A stretch of DNA of 21,580 nt from an uncultured Oscillospiraceae bacterium (GTDB lineage Bacteria > Bacillota > Clostridia > Oscillospirales > Oscillospiraceae): the NCBI GenBank assembly GCA_934655875.1, contig CAKUHB010000037.1:1-21580 (forward strand), written 5' to 3'. This document shows, piece by piece, positions 1 to 7,431 of this stretch; positions within the stretch are counted from its first letter, which is position 1; each line of letters begins with the position of its first letter. The position numbers were made by a program, and so were the translations under genes. The notes under the pieces are model-generated. The model searched no databases, was not told the DNA's origin, and saw nothing but the letters and a program-made list of their open reading frames with translations.

Positions 1-924
1 ATGAGCAAGTTGAAAGAGGCTTTCGAAGCCGGTAAATTCGGCGTGACCGCCGAAATGGCGCCCCCGAAGGGCTATGATTTTTCCGAGCAGCTGGAGGCTG
101 CACAGCTTCTGAACGGCAAGGTTCACGGCGTCAACGTGACCGATATGCAGTCCGCCAGCCTGAAGGCATCCAGCCTTGGCCTTTGCGTCGCGCTCAAGAA
201 CGCGGGCATCGAGCCGATCCTCCAGATGACCGGCCGCGACCGCAACCGTATGGCCATCATGGGCGATATCCTGTCCGCCGCGGCCTTCGGCATTGACACG
301 ATGCTGGCCCTGACGGGCGACCATCCCGTCGTCGGCGACTGTCCCGAGTCCAAGCCGGTCTATGACCTCGACTCCGTCGGCATTCTGAAGATGCTCACGA
401 AGATGGAGCAGACCAACTGCGACTGCGGCGGCAACGAGATCGCCGGCGGCGCGCCGAAGTTCTACAAGGGCGCATCCGTCACCCCGGTCTATGACCCCAT
501 CGAATTGCAGATCAACAAGCTGCGCCAGAAGGTCGAAAACGGCGCAGAATACATCCAGACGCAGGGCATTTTTGATCTTGAGACCTTCAAGCGCTTCCTT
601 GACAAGGTCGACGCAGCAGGCATCAAGACGCACATCATGGCCGGTATCATCCCGCTGAAGGCCGCCGGCATGGCCAGATATATGAACGAGAACGTCCCCG
701 GCATCGCTGTGCCGCAGGACATGATCGACAAGCTTGCCGCGGCGGCAGCCGAGGGTAAGGAAAAGGGCGTCAAGGGCCTGCCGATGCAGCTCGGTATTGA
801 AATGGCCGCGGAGATGATCGCCAAGATCAAGGACGAGCACCTGTGCGACGGCGTGCATATCATGGCCATCGGCGCAGAAAAGAACGTCCCCGCCATCCTC
901 GACAAGGCCGGCGTCACGATCTGA
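1..924 (+). CDS. metF: Methylenetetrahydrofolate reductase (MetF-type)
   Basis: 307 codons, open from the first base of the window. It reduces 5,10-methylenetetrahydrofolate to 5-methyltetrahydrofolate in the cytoplasm, serving methionine synthesis or the methyl branch of one-carbon metabolism. Visible family marks are the N-terminal TAEMAPPKG segment with the conserved acidic residue E18, the QMTGRDRN motif at residues 75-82 and LTGDHP at 104-109, all typical of the FAD-binding TIM barrel. Length is normal for the short bacterial/clostridial form, which in acetogens often pairs with a small MetV protein; no MetV is visible here and it could lie upstream. The ATG is at base 1, so its ribosome site is outside the window and a longer N-terminus cannot be excluded. 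It ends 20 bases before a strong bidirectional terminator, so it is probably the last gene of a rightward transcript. Confidence 0.9.
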   Translation: MSKLKEAFEAGKFGVTAEMAPPKGYDFSEQLEAAQLLNGKVHGVNVTDMQSASLKASSLGLCVALKNAGIEPILQMTGRDRNRMAIMGDILSAAAFGIDTMLALTGDHPVVGDCPESKPVYDLDSVGILKMLTKMEQTNCDCGGNEIAGGAPKFYKGASVTPVYDPIELQINKLRQKVENGAEYIQTQGIFDLETFKRFLDKVDAAGIKTHIMAGIIPLKAAGMARYMNENVPGIAVPQDMIDKLAAAAAEGKEKGVKGLPMQLGIEMAAEMIAKIKDEHLCDGVHIMAIGAEKNVPAILDKAGVTI

Positions 925-944
925 ACAGACAAGAGAACAGTACT

Positions 945-979
945 AAAAAGCACTGACCTTAAAAAGGTCAGTGCTTTTT
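945..979. terminator. Bidirectional intrinsic terminator between metF and the GH51 gene
   Basis: Perfect 16-bp stem (945-960 with 964-979) around an AAA loop. An A-run on one arm and a T-run on the other mean it can stop both the rightward metF transcript and the leftward GH51 transcript that ends at 994. Confidence 0.93.
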
Positions 980-993
980 AACACGTATTTCTT

Positions 994-2472
994 TCAAGCA
1001 AGGCGGAAGCGGAGCATGTTCCAGGAAGCAGGCGCAAGCTCCAGCGGCCCCTCGGCGGGGACAGCCAACTCACGCGGCGCGACTGGCTGCGCGTCTGCTG
1101 TGTTGACCGTATCAAAGGACGGCGCGGTCAGCGCGACATGCTGCACAGGCGTCCCGGAGAAGCCGTCCAGCGTCAGCGTCATGGACTCGCTTGGGTTCTT
1201 GTTGACTGCAAATACTGTGATCGTCCCGCCATCCTCTGACAGCACAGCCGCGCAGGACAGATAGGGCGCTTCCTTGCTGACGCCGCAGGCGTAGGCCGGT
1301 ACGTCAGGCTCAACGTGCAGCGCCGTGCCGCGGCCAAAGCGCGAGCCATAATAGAACGGCCAGTAGGTCGTCTGTGCCCACGCGCGGCCATTCGGCTCGG
1401 TCATGATCGGCGCGAGCGCGTTGACCAGCTGCGCCAGGCAGGAGATCTTCACAACGTCGGCGTGGTTGAGCAGCGTATTGAGCATGCACCCGACGACCAG
1501 TGCATCGGCAAAATCATACCGTTCCTCCTCAATCGGGCGGGCGACCGTCCACTTCGGCGGGACAACGCCGTCCTTCGCGTAGTGATACCAGACGTTCCAC
1601 TCGTCGAACGAGAGCCGGATATGCTTGTCGCTGCCCGTCTCAAGGCGGAGCTTTTCACAGATGTCCGCGACCTCCTGAATAAACGCGCCCATTTCTACGT
1701 CGCGCGCGAGGAAGCTCATGACATCGCCGTCGGGGTTCGTGTAATACTGATGGAGCGACAGATAGTCGATATACGGATAGCACTGCCGCAGAACCTCTTC
1801 CTCCCAGGAACCGAAGGTTGGCATGGCGCGGAAGGAGCTGCCGCAGGCCACAAGCTTGATGTCCGGGTCGAACATCTTCATCAGCTTGGCCGTCTCGCAT
1901 GCGATGCGGCCATATTCATGCGCTGTTTTCGAGCAGATCTGCCAGGGGCCGTCCATTTCGTTGCCAAGGCACCAGAGCCTGACGTTGTAGGGCGCGTCGT
2001 GACCGTTTTCCCGGCGCTTGTCGGCCCAGTAGGTGTGCATGCTGCCATTGCAGTATTCCAGCAGCTCGACAGCATCCTTCGGTGTGCCGGTGCCGAGATT
2101 GACGGCCATCATCGGCTCTGCGCCGATACGTTCGCACCAGCGCAGAAATTCGTCTGTACCGACCTGATTCGGTTCAATGGCGCTCCACGCCATGTCGGGC
2201 CGGACGGGGCGCTGCTCCTTCGGGCCGATGCCGTCTTTCCAGTCGTAGCCGGAAAGGAAGTTCCCGCCCGGATAGCGGATCTGCGTGACGTGCAGCGGGC
2301 GGATGAGCGCTTCCACATCCGTGCGAAAGCCGAAGCTGTCCGCCGCGGGGTGCGTCGGCTCGTAGATGCCGGTATAGACCGCACGGCCAAGATGCTCGAT
2401 GAAGGAGCCGAACACGTGCGGATCGATCGCCGCGCGCACGGCGGCGGGGTCTACTCTGAGATGTGCTTTCAT
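994..2472 (-). CDS. Alpha-L-arabinofuranosidase, GH51
   Basis: 492 residues; the usual length for a family GH51 exo-alpha-L-arabinofuranosidase, which releases terminal alpha-linked arabinofuranose from arabinan, arabinoxylan or arabino-oligosaccharides by a retaining mechanism. No signal peptide is visible, so it acts inside the cell on imported oligosaccharides. The N-terminal HVFGSFIEHLGRAVYTGIYE and RYPGGNF segments are family hallmarks. The acid/base is the glutamate of GNEMDGPW (E172) and the nucleophile the glutamate of SFDEWNVW (E291); a C-terminal beta domain follows. The ATG at 2472 is chosen because it matches the family N-terminus and overlaps the stop codon of the LacI-type gene by four bases (ATGA), with GGGAGG just upstream. 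A 13-residue longer start is unlikely. It is therefore translationally coupled to its putative regulator. Confidence 0.95.
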   Translation of the reverse strand: MKAHLRVDPAAVRAAIDPHVFGSFIEHLGRAVYTGIYEPTHPAADSFGFRTDVEALIRPLHVTQIRYPGGNFLSGYDWKDGIGPKEQRPVRPDMAWSAIEPNQVGTDEFLRWCERIGAEPMMAVNLGTGTPKDAVELLEYCNGSMHTYWADKRRENGHDAPYNVRLWCLGNEMDGPWQICSKTAHEYGRIACETAKLMKMFDPDIKLVACGSSFRAMPTFGSWEEEVLRQCYPYIDYLSLHQYYTNPDGDVMSFLARDVEMGAFIQEVADICEKLRLETGSDKHIRLSFDEWNVWYHYAKDGVVPPKWTVARPIEEERYDFADALVVGCMLNTLLNHADVVKISCLAQLVNALAPIMTEPNGRAWAQTTYWPFYYGSRFGRGTALHVEPDVPAYACGVSKEAPYLSCAAVLSEDGGTITVFAVNKNPSESMTLTLDGFSGTPVQHVALTAPSFDTVNTADAQPVAPRELAVPAEGPLELAPASWNMLRFRLA

Positions 2473-3500
2473 ATGGAACCTCCCGTGGATTCTCTTTGAA
2501 TGATGGTGCATGCGAGCATGATATCCTTCTGCGCCGGATGCCTGCCTGCAAGCATGTCCAGCATGACATGGCTGGCCGTCCGGCCCATTTCAAACAGCGG
2601 CAGCGCGACCGTCGAGAGCGTGGGCCGGCAGACCGTGCTGACCTCGCGGTTATCGAAGCCGATCAGCGCAATATCGTGCCCGACCTCTACGCCGTTCTGG
2701 TTGCACCAGTCGATCACGCCGGTCGCGATCAGATCGTTCTGCGCAAAGATGGCCTTTGCGCCTGCGCGTATCAGCTCGCTGCCCAGCTGATACCCGGAAT
2801 CGCGATCCCAGTTGCCCGCGCGCACCAGTGAGGTCTCATAGGCGACACCGCGATCCTGCAAGGCCTGCAAAAAGCCGTTTGCACGGCGCAGCGTATGGAT
2901 GGACTGGATGGGGCCTGTGATCATGCCGAGCTTGTCGGGCGCGAAGCGAAGCAGTGCGTTTGTTGCTTCATAGGCCGCGTGCCAGTCGTCATAGCCGATG
3001 CAGGGCACATCCGGATCCTCGCAGGTGCAGTAGGCGCACACGAACGGGATGCTTGCATGCGCCCGCAGGGAAGCGACCAGATGGCTGTGGCAGCCAATAT
3101 AGATGATGCCCGCGACCTGCTTCGACAGCAGATCGTCCACTGCGCCGCGCACGAGCGCGCTGCACTCCGGATGATCCCACGGGCTGCCTTCGTAGCGCTT
3201 GTTGAAGCGCAGGTTCGCCAGCAGATAATGATAGTTGTGCGCTTCGCAGACGGATGCAACGCCGTCGACGATCTCGGGCGTATTGAAAACGGTCAGATCC
3301 TCGGTGATGATGCCGACCGTTCTGGAGCTGCCGAGCTTGAGCGAGCGCGCGTTGAGGTTCGGGCGGTAGTTCAGCCGGTCTGCGATCTGGAGGATCATAT
3401 CCGCCGTTTCCTGCCTGACGCCGGGCTTGTTATTTAAGACCTTGGAGACTGTCGCGATCGACACATCCGCGAGCTCCGCAATTTCTCGAATCGTTGCCAT
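2469..3500 (-). CDS. LacI-family transcriptional regulator of the arabinoside locus
   Basis: 343 residues. The N-terminal helix-turn-helix (about residues 2-24, containing VSIATVSKVLN), the LNYRPN/LNARSLKLG hinge (about 45-60) and a periplasmic-binding-like effector domain (about 60-343, starting TVGIITEDL) are the complete LacI architecture. It probably represses the divergent GH127-transport operon and its own transcript until an arabinose-derived sugar binds; the ligand is inferred from the neighbours. The ATG at 3500 is preceded by AGAGGA and matches the family start; the frame stays open 65 codons further upstream, but that stretch lacks regulator character and crosses the promoter and an operator. 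It sits head-to-head with the GH127 gene and overlaps the GH51 gene by four bases. Confidence 0.95.
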   Translation of the reverse strand: MATIREIAELADVSIATVSKVLNNKPGVRQETADMILQIADRLNYRPNLNARSLKLGSSRTVGIITEDLTVFNTPEIVDGVASVCEAHNYHYLLANLRFNKRYEGSPWDHPECSALVRGAVDDLLSKQVAGIIYIGCHSHLVASLRAHASIPFVCAYCTCEDPDVPCIGYDDWHAAYEATNALLRFAPDKLGMITGPIQSIHTLRRANGFLQALQDRGVAYETSLVRAGNWDRDSGYQLGSELIRAGAKAIFAQNDLIATGVIDWCNQNGVEVGHDIALIGFDNREVSTVCRPTLSTVALPLFEMGRTASHVMLDMLAGRHPAQKDIMLACTIIQRESTGGSI

Positions 3501-3530
3501 TCTCGTTCCTCTTGCTTCCTGTTTTTTTTC

Positions 3531-3559
3531 ATGATAGCATATTATTCTCACTGCCACAA
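3531..3559 (-). promoter_or_regulatory. Candidate promoter for lacI-type gene and GH51 gene
   Basis: On the minus strand a TTGTGG -35 (3554-3559) and TATCAT -10 (3531-3536) are separated by 17 bases and lie about 30 bases before the regulator start. A TAAACGTTTA operator sits directly upstream of the -35, which suggests autoregulation. Confidence 0.5.
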
Positions 3560-3563
3560 GTGC

Positions 3564-3573
3564 TAAACGTTTA
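3564..3573. promoter_or_regulatory. LacI-type operator O1
   Basis: Perfect 10-bp palindrome TAAACGTTTA with the central CG typical of LacI-family sites. It shares its core with two longer sites at 3774 and 3864. Its position just upstream of the regulator promoter fits autoregulation or DNA looping. Confidence 0.75.
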
Positions 3574-3731
3574 AAAATGCAAAAAATACACAAAATACGG
3601 AGAAAAACACCGAAAACAGGATAACAAAGCGAAAGCGGTGGGGCAGTGGGGGAACGAACGGCGGAGATTGTGCATATTGGATAAAACAGACACATAAAAT
3701 TTGATGGATTTCACGATTCTGCGTTTTTGAC

Positions 3732-3759
3732 TTTACAAATCATTAAAATATGTTATAAT
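3732..3759 (+). promoter_or_regulatory. Promoter of the GH127-transport operon
   Basis: TTTACA (3732-3737), a 16-base spacer and a perfect TATAAT (3754-3759) with an extended -10 TG at 3751-3752. Predicted initiation near 3766 puts operator O2 at about +8 to +20, where a bound repressor would block initiation or early elongation. Confidence 0.75.
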
Positions 3760-3773
3760 TTAGTACGTAAATA

Positions 3774-3785
3774 TTAAACGTTTAA
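3774..3785. promoter_or_regulatory. LacI-type operator O2
   Basis: 12-bp perfect palindrome TTAAACGTTTAA just downstream of the TATAAT box. An 18-base block containing it (3770-3787) recurs identically at 3860-3877. Confidence 0.85.
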
Positions 3786-3788
3786 CAA

Positions 3789-3854
3789 AACCGCGCGGCC
3801 ACAGCCCCGCGGCAGACCGGCTCCGACTCCTGCTGTTTGGGCGGTTCTTTTTTT
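3789..3854 (+). promoter_or_regulatory. GC-rich leader ending in a T-run, possible attenuator
   Basis: The untranslated leader between operators O2 and O3 can pair AACCGC (3789-3794) with GCGGTT (3841-3846), enclosing smaller stems, and is followed directly by seven T residues (3848-3854). This is terminator-like but the outer stem is short and the fold is imperfect, so a conditional-terminator role is only a possibility. Confidence 0.35.
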
Positions 3855-3863
3855 CAATGAATA

Positions 3864-3875
3864 TTAAACGTTTAA
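3864..3875. promoter_or_regulatory. LacI-type operator O3, beside the GH127 ribosome site
   Basis: Second copy of TTAAACGTTTAA, exactly 90 bp from O2 and ending a few bases before the GGAGGG ribosome site of the GH127 gene. Repressor here could act as a transcription roadblock or as a looping partner for O1 and O2. Confidence 0.82.
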
Positions 3876-3895
3876 CATCTGGAGGGATCTTTGGT

Positions 3896-5836
3896 ATGGC
3901 CGGCAAAATTTCGATTCCGGATCTGAAGCGGATCACCGTTACCGATCCGCTCTTCCGCCATTATGCGGATAATGTCGCTGAAAAAATGATCCCTGTCCAG
4001 TGGGATATCCTGAACGGGAAGGGGAGCAGCCGCTGCTTCTGTATCGACAATTTCCGCGTTGCGGCAGGAGAGCTGAACGAAGCGCACCGCGGCGTCGTAT
4101 TCGGCGACACCGACGCATATAAATGGCTCGAGGCCGTTGCTTTCTGCGCAAACAATGGACACACGGACTATCTGCCGATGGCAGACGAGCTGATCGAGCT
4201 GATCGGCCGCGCACAGCAGCCGGACGGCTACCTCAACACCTATTATACCGTCCGCGAGCCGGAGCAGCGCTGGCAGAATCTTGCCGAGGGGCACGAGCTT
4301 TACAGCGCGGGCCATCTGATCGAAGCGGCTGTCGCCTACTACGAAGCCACCGGCAAGCGGCGGCTTCTGGAGATCGCGGCGAAATTCGCAGATCTCATCT
4401 GCAAGGTCTTCGGCCCGAGCGAGGGCCAGAAGCATGGCTATCCCGGCCATCAGGAGATCGAGCTTGCGCTCGTGAAGCTCTGGCGCGTGACCGGCGAGCA
4501 GCGGTATCTGGCACTTGCACGTTATTTCATCGACACTCGCGGCTCCGAACCGAATGAGCTCCTGCGCGAGATGCGCGCGCCCGACCATCACCTGATCTTC
4601 CCGGAGCTTCTTGATTACGACCCTGCCTATTCTCAGTCTCATGCAAGGCCCGCGGAGCAGACGAGCGCCGAAGGCCATGCTGTGCGCGCGATGTACCAGT
4701 ACAGCGCAATGGCAGATCTGGCCGAGATTCAGCAGGACGCGGCCCTCCGCGCCGCCTGTCAGACGCTCTGGCGCAGCGTGACGCTGAAGCGGATGTATAT
4801 TACCGGCGGCATCGGCTCGTCCGGTCTGCTGGAGCGGTTCACGGTGGATTATGACCTGCCGAACGACCGGATGTACTGCGAAAGCTGCGCGTCGATCGGC
4901 CTGATGATGTTCGGCCAGCGTATGGCGCGGCTGACCCGCGACGCTTCGTACTATGAGACAGTAGAGCGCGCGCTCTATAATACCGTCCTCGCCGGCGTCA
5001 GTGCAGAGGGAGACCGCTACTTTTATGTCAACCCCTTGGAGGTCTGGCCGGAAAACTGTAGAGAGCATACCTCCATCGCCTACGTCAAGCCCATCCGCCA
5101 GCCCTGGTTTGAGGTCGCATGCTGCCCGGCCAATATTGCTCGCACGCTTGCTTCGCTCGGCCAGTACATCTATGCGGTGGACGAGAGGAGCCTGTATATC
5201 AATCTTCTCATCGGCTCTTCGATCGAGATCCGCCTGCGCGGCATCGACCTGCGCGTCAGCATGGAGAATGCCCTGATGCAGGGCGGCGAGCTGAAGCTCC
5301 GCGTCACATCCTCCGGTGAGCATCCCATTGTCATCCGCCTGCGCGTGCCGCGCTGGATGGAGCGTCCGGTCTTCCGCCTGGACGGCGAGCAGATCCAGCC
5401 CGCGCTGGAAAACGGCTACGCGATCCTTGCGGTCAACTGCGCCGGTGCGCATGTGTTTACCGTGCAGGCCAGCGTTCCCGTGCATACCTGCGCTGCAAAC
5501 CTGCACGTCCGTGCAGATGTCGGCAAGATCGCGCTCCAGAAGGGGCCGTTCGTCTACTGTGTCGAGCAGCAGGATAACGGCGAAAATCTCGCCGCGCTTC
5601 AGGCTGCGACCCATGGCGCAGAGGAAGCGCCCGCGGACGCGGCTCTGCCCGGCAGTCTGCCGACGCTCCGCGTGCCCGGCCGCCGCATTGTCCGGACCGG
5701 CGCAGACCCGGAGGAGCTTTATGCCGACAGCGCGCTCGCCGCGGAGCCGTGCGAGCTGCGGGCCGTGCCGTATGCGCTCTGGGGCAACCGCACGCCCGGC
5801 GAAATGCGCGTCTGGCTGGACGCGATCCTTCCCTGA
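3896..5836 (+). CDS. Beta-L-arabinofuranosidase, GH127 (DUF1680)
   Basis: 646 residues, close to the Bifidobacterium HypBA1 length. GH127 enzymes remove beta-L-arabinofuranose, as found on hydroxyproline-linked arabinans of plant extensins, using a zinc-coordinated cysteine nucleophile. The expected residues are present: CESC with E329 and C331, and CCPAN with C409 and C410, the first of the pair matching the catalytic cysteine. The alpha/alpha-barrel region includes FRVAAGE and the QPDGYLNTYY segment. No signal peptide is visible, so it is intracellular. The ATG at 3896 is chosen because GGAGGG lies nine bases upstream; an in-frame ATG at 3857 would place operator O3 inside the coding region. 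It is the first gene of the transporter operon. The related family GH146 is the main alternative. Confidence 0.92.
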   Translation: MAGKISIPDLKRITVTDPLFRHYADNVAEKMIPVQWDILNGKGSSRCFCIDNFRVAAGELNEAHRGVVFGDTDAYKWLEAVAFCANNGHTDYLPMADELIELIGRAQQPDGYLNTYYTVREPEQRWQNLAEGHELYSAGHLIEAAVAYYEATGKRRLLEIAAKFADLICKVFGPSEGQKHGYPGHQEIELALVKLWRVTGEQRYLALARYFIDTRGSEPNELLREMRAPDHHLIFPELLDYDPAYSQSHARPAEQTSAEGHAVRAMYQYSAMADLAEIQQDAALRAACQTLWRSVTLKRMYITGGIGSSGLLERFTVDYDLPNDRMYCESCASIGLMMFGQRMARLTRDASYYETVERALYNTVLAGVSAEGDRYFYVNPLEVWPENCREHTSIAYVKPIRQPWFEVACCPANIARTLASLGQYIYAVDERSLYINLLIGSSIEIRLRGIDLRVSMENALMQGGELKLRVTSSGEHPIVIRLRVPRWMERPVFRLDGEQIQPALENGYAILAVNCAGAHVFTVQASVPVHTCAANLHVRADVGKIALQKGPFVYCVEQQDNGENLAALQAATHGAEEAPADAALPGSLPTLRVPGRRIVRTGADPEELYADSALAAEPCELRAVPYALWGNRTPGEMRVWLDAILP

Positions 5837-5842
5837 TTATAT

Positions 5843-5863
5843 GCAGCAGGAAGCTGCTATAAT
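5843..5863 (+). promoter_or_regulatory. Small stem-loop and TATAAT before the binding-protein gene
   Basis: A 5-bp stem (GCAGC 5843-5847, GCTGC 5853-5857) is followed by TATAAT (5858-5863) and a short T-run. No convincing -35 box is seen, so it may be an internal promoter or simply an mRNA processing or stability hairpin. Confidence 0.3.
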
Positions 5864-5896
5864 AGATTTTTCACAATATGAAAGGAAGCTGACAAA

Positions 5897-7318
5897 ATGA
5901 AAAAGATCATCGCCCTCCTGCTGTGCATCCTGATGGTCCTTGGTATGGCCGCCTGCGCGAATACGACGACCGATACCGCGGCCAACAACGATTCCACGGC
6001 CGACACCGCCAAGACCGACACGGCTGACACGACCCCGGCCGACACCGCTGAGGACAACACCGCGTCCGACGACGTCGTAACCATTACCTACTCCTACTGG
6101 GGCACCCCGGACGAAGCCGCCAGCGTGCAGGCCGTTGCCGACAAGTTCCATGAAGAGTACCCGAACATCCTCGTCGAGGTCATGGCGATCCCGAACGAAG
6201 AGTATGTCACCAAGCTGAACACCCTCGCCACCGCCGACAGCCTGCCTGACTGCGGCATCATGAACGAGTCCGGCGTTCTGGACTTTGCTTCCGACGGCCT
6301 GCTGTACGACATCTCCGACATGTATGCCGGCGCTGAGTCCATGCCGCTCGATTCCATCACCTTCAAGGCTGACGGCGCTCCCGTCGCTTACTCCGCTGCC
6401 AACGAAGTTCTGTCCCTGTACTACAACAAGGACATGTTCGATGCAGCCGGTCTGGAATATCCCTCCGCGACCGAAGCAATGAGCTGGGACGAGTTCGTCA
6501 CCCTCGCCAAGACCCTCACCCTCGACGCCAACGGCAACAATGCCCTGAGCGCTGACTTTGACAAGGACAACATCGTGCAGTACGGCTGTGTGGTCGACAA
6601 CTGGACCTGGCAGCTCGAGGTCTGGGCACTGTCCAACGGCGGCCGCTGGTTTGCCGAGGATGGCTCCGCCTGCACCATCAACGACCCGAAGGTCATCGAG
6701 TCCATCCAGAAAGTCGCCGACCTGACGCTCGTCGAGAACTGCATGCCCTACAATGCAGGTCTGGAGGACAACGGTATGCAGCGCTCCCTGCTGACCGGCA
6801 CCGTCGCCATGGCGACCGCTGGCGCATGGAACGTCGGCACCTGCCTGAACACCGCCCGCGAGGAGGGCCTGAACTATGGCGTTGCCCGTCTGCCGAAGAT
6901 GGAGCGCGAGGTCACCATCTGCACCGGCGGCCCGCAGGTCGTCTTCTCCCAGACCAAGCATCCGGAAGAAGCCATGACCTTCATCAAGTGGTACATGCAG
7001 GAAGAAAACAGCTGGGACAGCCTGATCGCGACCGGCATCTGGATGCCCATTCTTGAGAAGTACTACACCGACGAGACTCTCACCAACAAGTGGATCGACA
7101 ACCCCAACTTCCCGGATCACGACGAGTATAAGGGCGCTGTCGTCGACTATGCGATGGAATGCGCAGAGTCCACCTGCTGGTACTATATCCCGCACACCAC
7201 CGAGTTCATCGAGCTGCTCCGCACCGTCCTCGGCCCCGTCTGGACCGGCGAGCAGACCGCTGAGCAGGCGATCACCGAAAACTTTGACGCGCTGAACGCT
7301 GTCTTCGAAGGCAACTGA
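5897..7318 (+). CDS. Sugar ABC transporter substrate-binding lipoprotein (CUT1)
   Basis: 473 residues. It should capture arabino-oligosaccharides outside the membrane and deliver them to the two permeases that follow. The N-terminus is a lipoprotein signal: KK, a hydrophobic core, and the lipobox MAAC with the lipidated cysteine at residue 20. Residues 21-59 are a low-complexity Thr/Asp/Ala linker typical of Gram-positive binding proteins. The mature part (ITYSYWGTPDEAAS onward) has the family-1 extracellular solute-binding fold, with an aromatic-rich body. A GGAAG ribosome site precedes the ATG. The substrate is inferred only from the adjacent GH127 and GH51 genes. Codons are strongly biased toward C-ending forms, which fits high expression. 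Confidence 0.92.
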   Translation: MKKIIALLLCILMVLGMAACANTTTDTAANNDSTADTAKTDTADTTPADTAEDNTASDDVVTITYSYWGTPDEAASVQAVADKFHEEYPNILVEVMAIPNEEYVTKLNTLATADSLPDCGIMNESGVLDFASDGLLYDISDMYAGAESMPLDSITFKADGAPVAYSAANEVLSLYYNKDMFDAAGLEYPSATEAMSWDEFVTLAKTLTLDANGNNALSADFDKDNIVQYGCVVDNWTWQLEVWALSNGGRWFAEDGSACTINDPKVIESIQKVADLTLVENCMPYNAGLEDNGMQRSLLTGTVAMATAGAWNVGTCLNTAREEGLNYGVARLPKMEREVTICTGGPQVVFSQTKHPEEAMTFIKWYMQEENSWDSLIATGIWMPILEKYYTDETLTNKWIDNPNFPDHDEYKGAVVDYAMECAESTCWYYIPHTTEFIELLRTVLGPVWTGEQTAEQAITENFDALNAVFEGN

Positions 7319-7341
7319 GCCGCAGCGTCCAATCTGGGATT

Positions 7342-7369
7342 GGCCGGCCGCCCATTGCGGCGGCCGGCC
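7342..7369 (+). other. Strong intergenic stem-loop between binding-protein and permease genes
   Basis: Perfect 11-bp all-GC stem (7342-7352 with 7359-7369) around a 6-base loop and without a following T-run. Such hairpins after binding-protein genes commonly protect the upstream mRNA and give more binding protein than permease; that role is inferred here. Confidence 0.7.
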
Positions 7370-7431
7370 TTCCCGCCTGTATCTGTTCTGTTTTCCCGAC
7401 GCGATTCCATTACATAGAAAGGGTGAGAGCG

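Noticed and set aside
1315..2499. 394-codon open frame on the plus strand inside the GH51 gene
   Set aside because: Antisense shadow of a GC-rich gene; no domain, ribosome site or family pattern, while the minus strand carries clear GH51 catalytic motifs.
3872..5614. 580-codon open frame on the minus strand across the GH127 gene
   Set aside because: Composition of a GC-rich antisense shadow, and GH127 motifs are intact on the plus strand.
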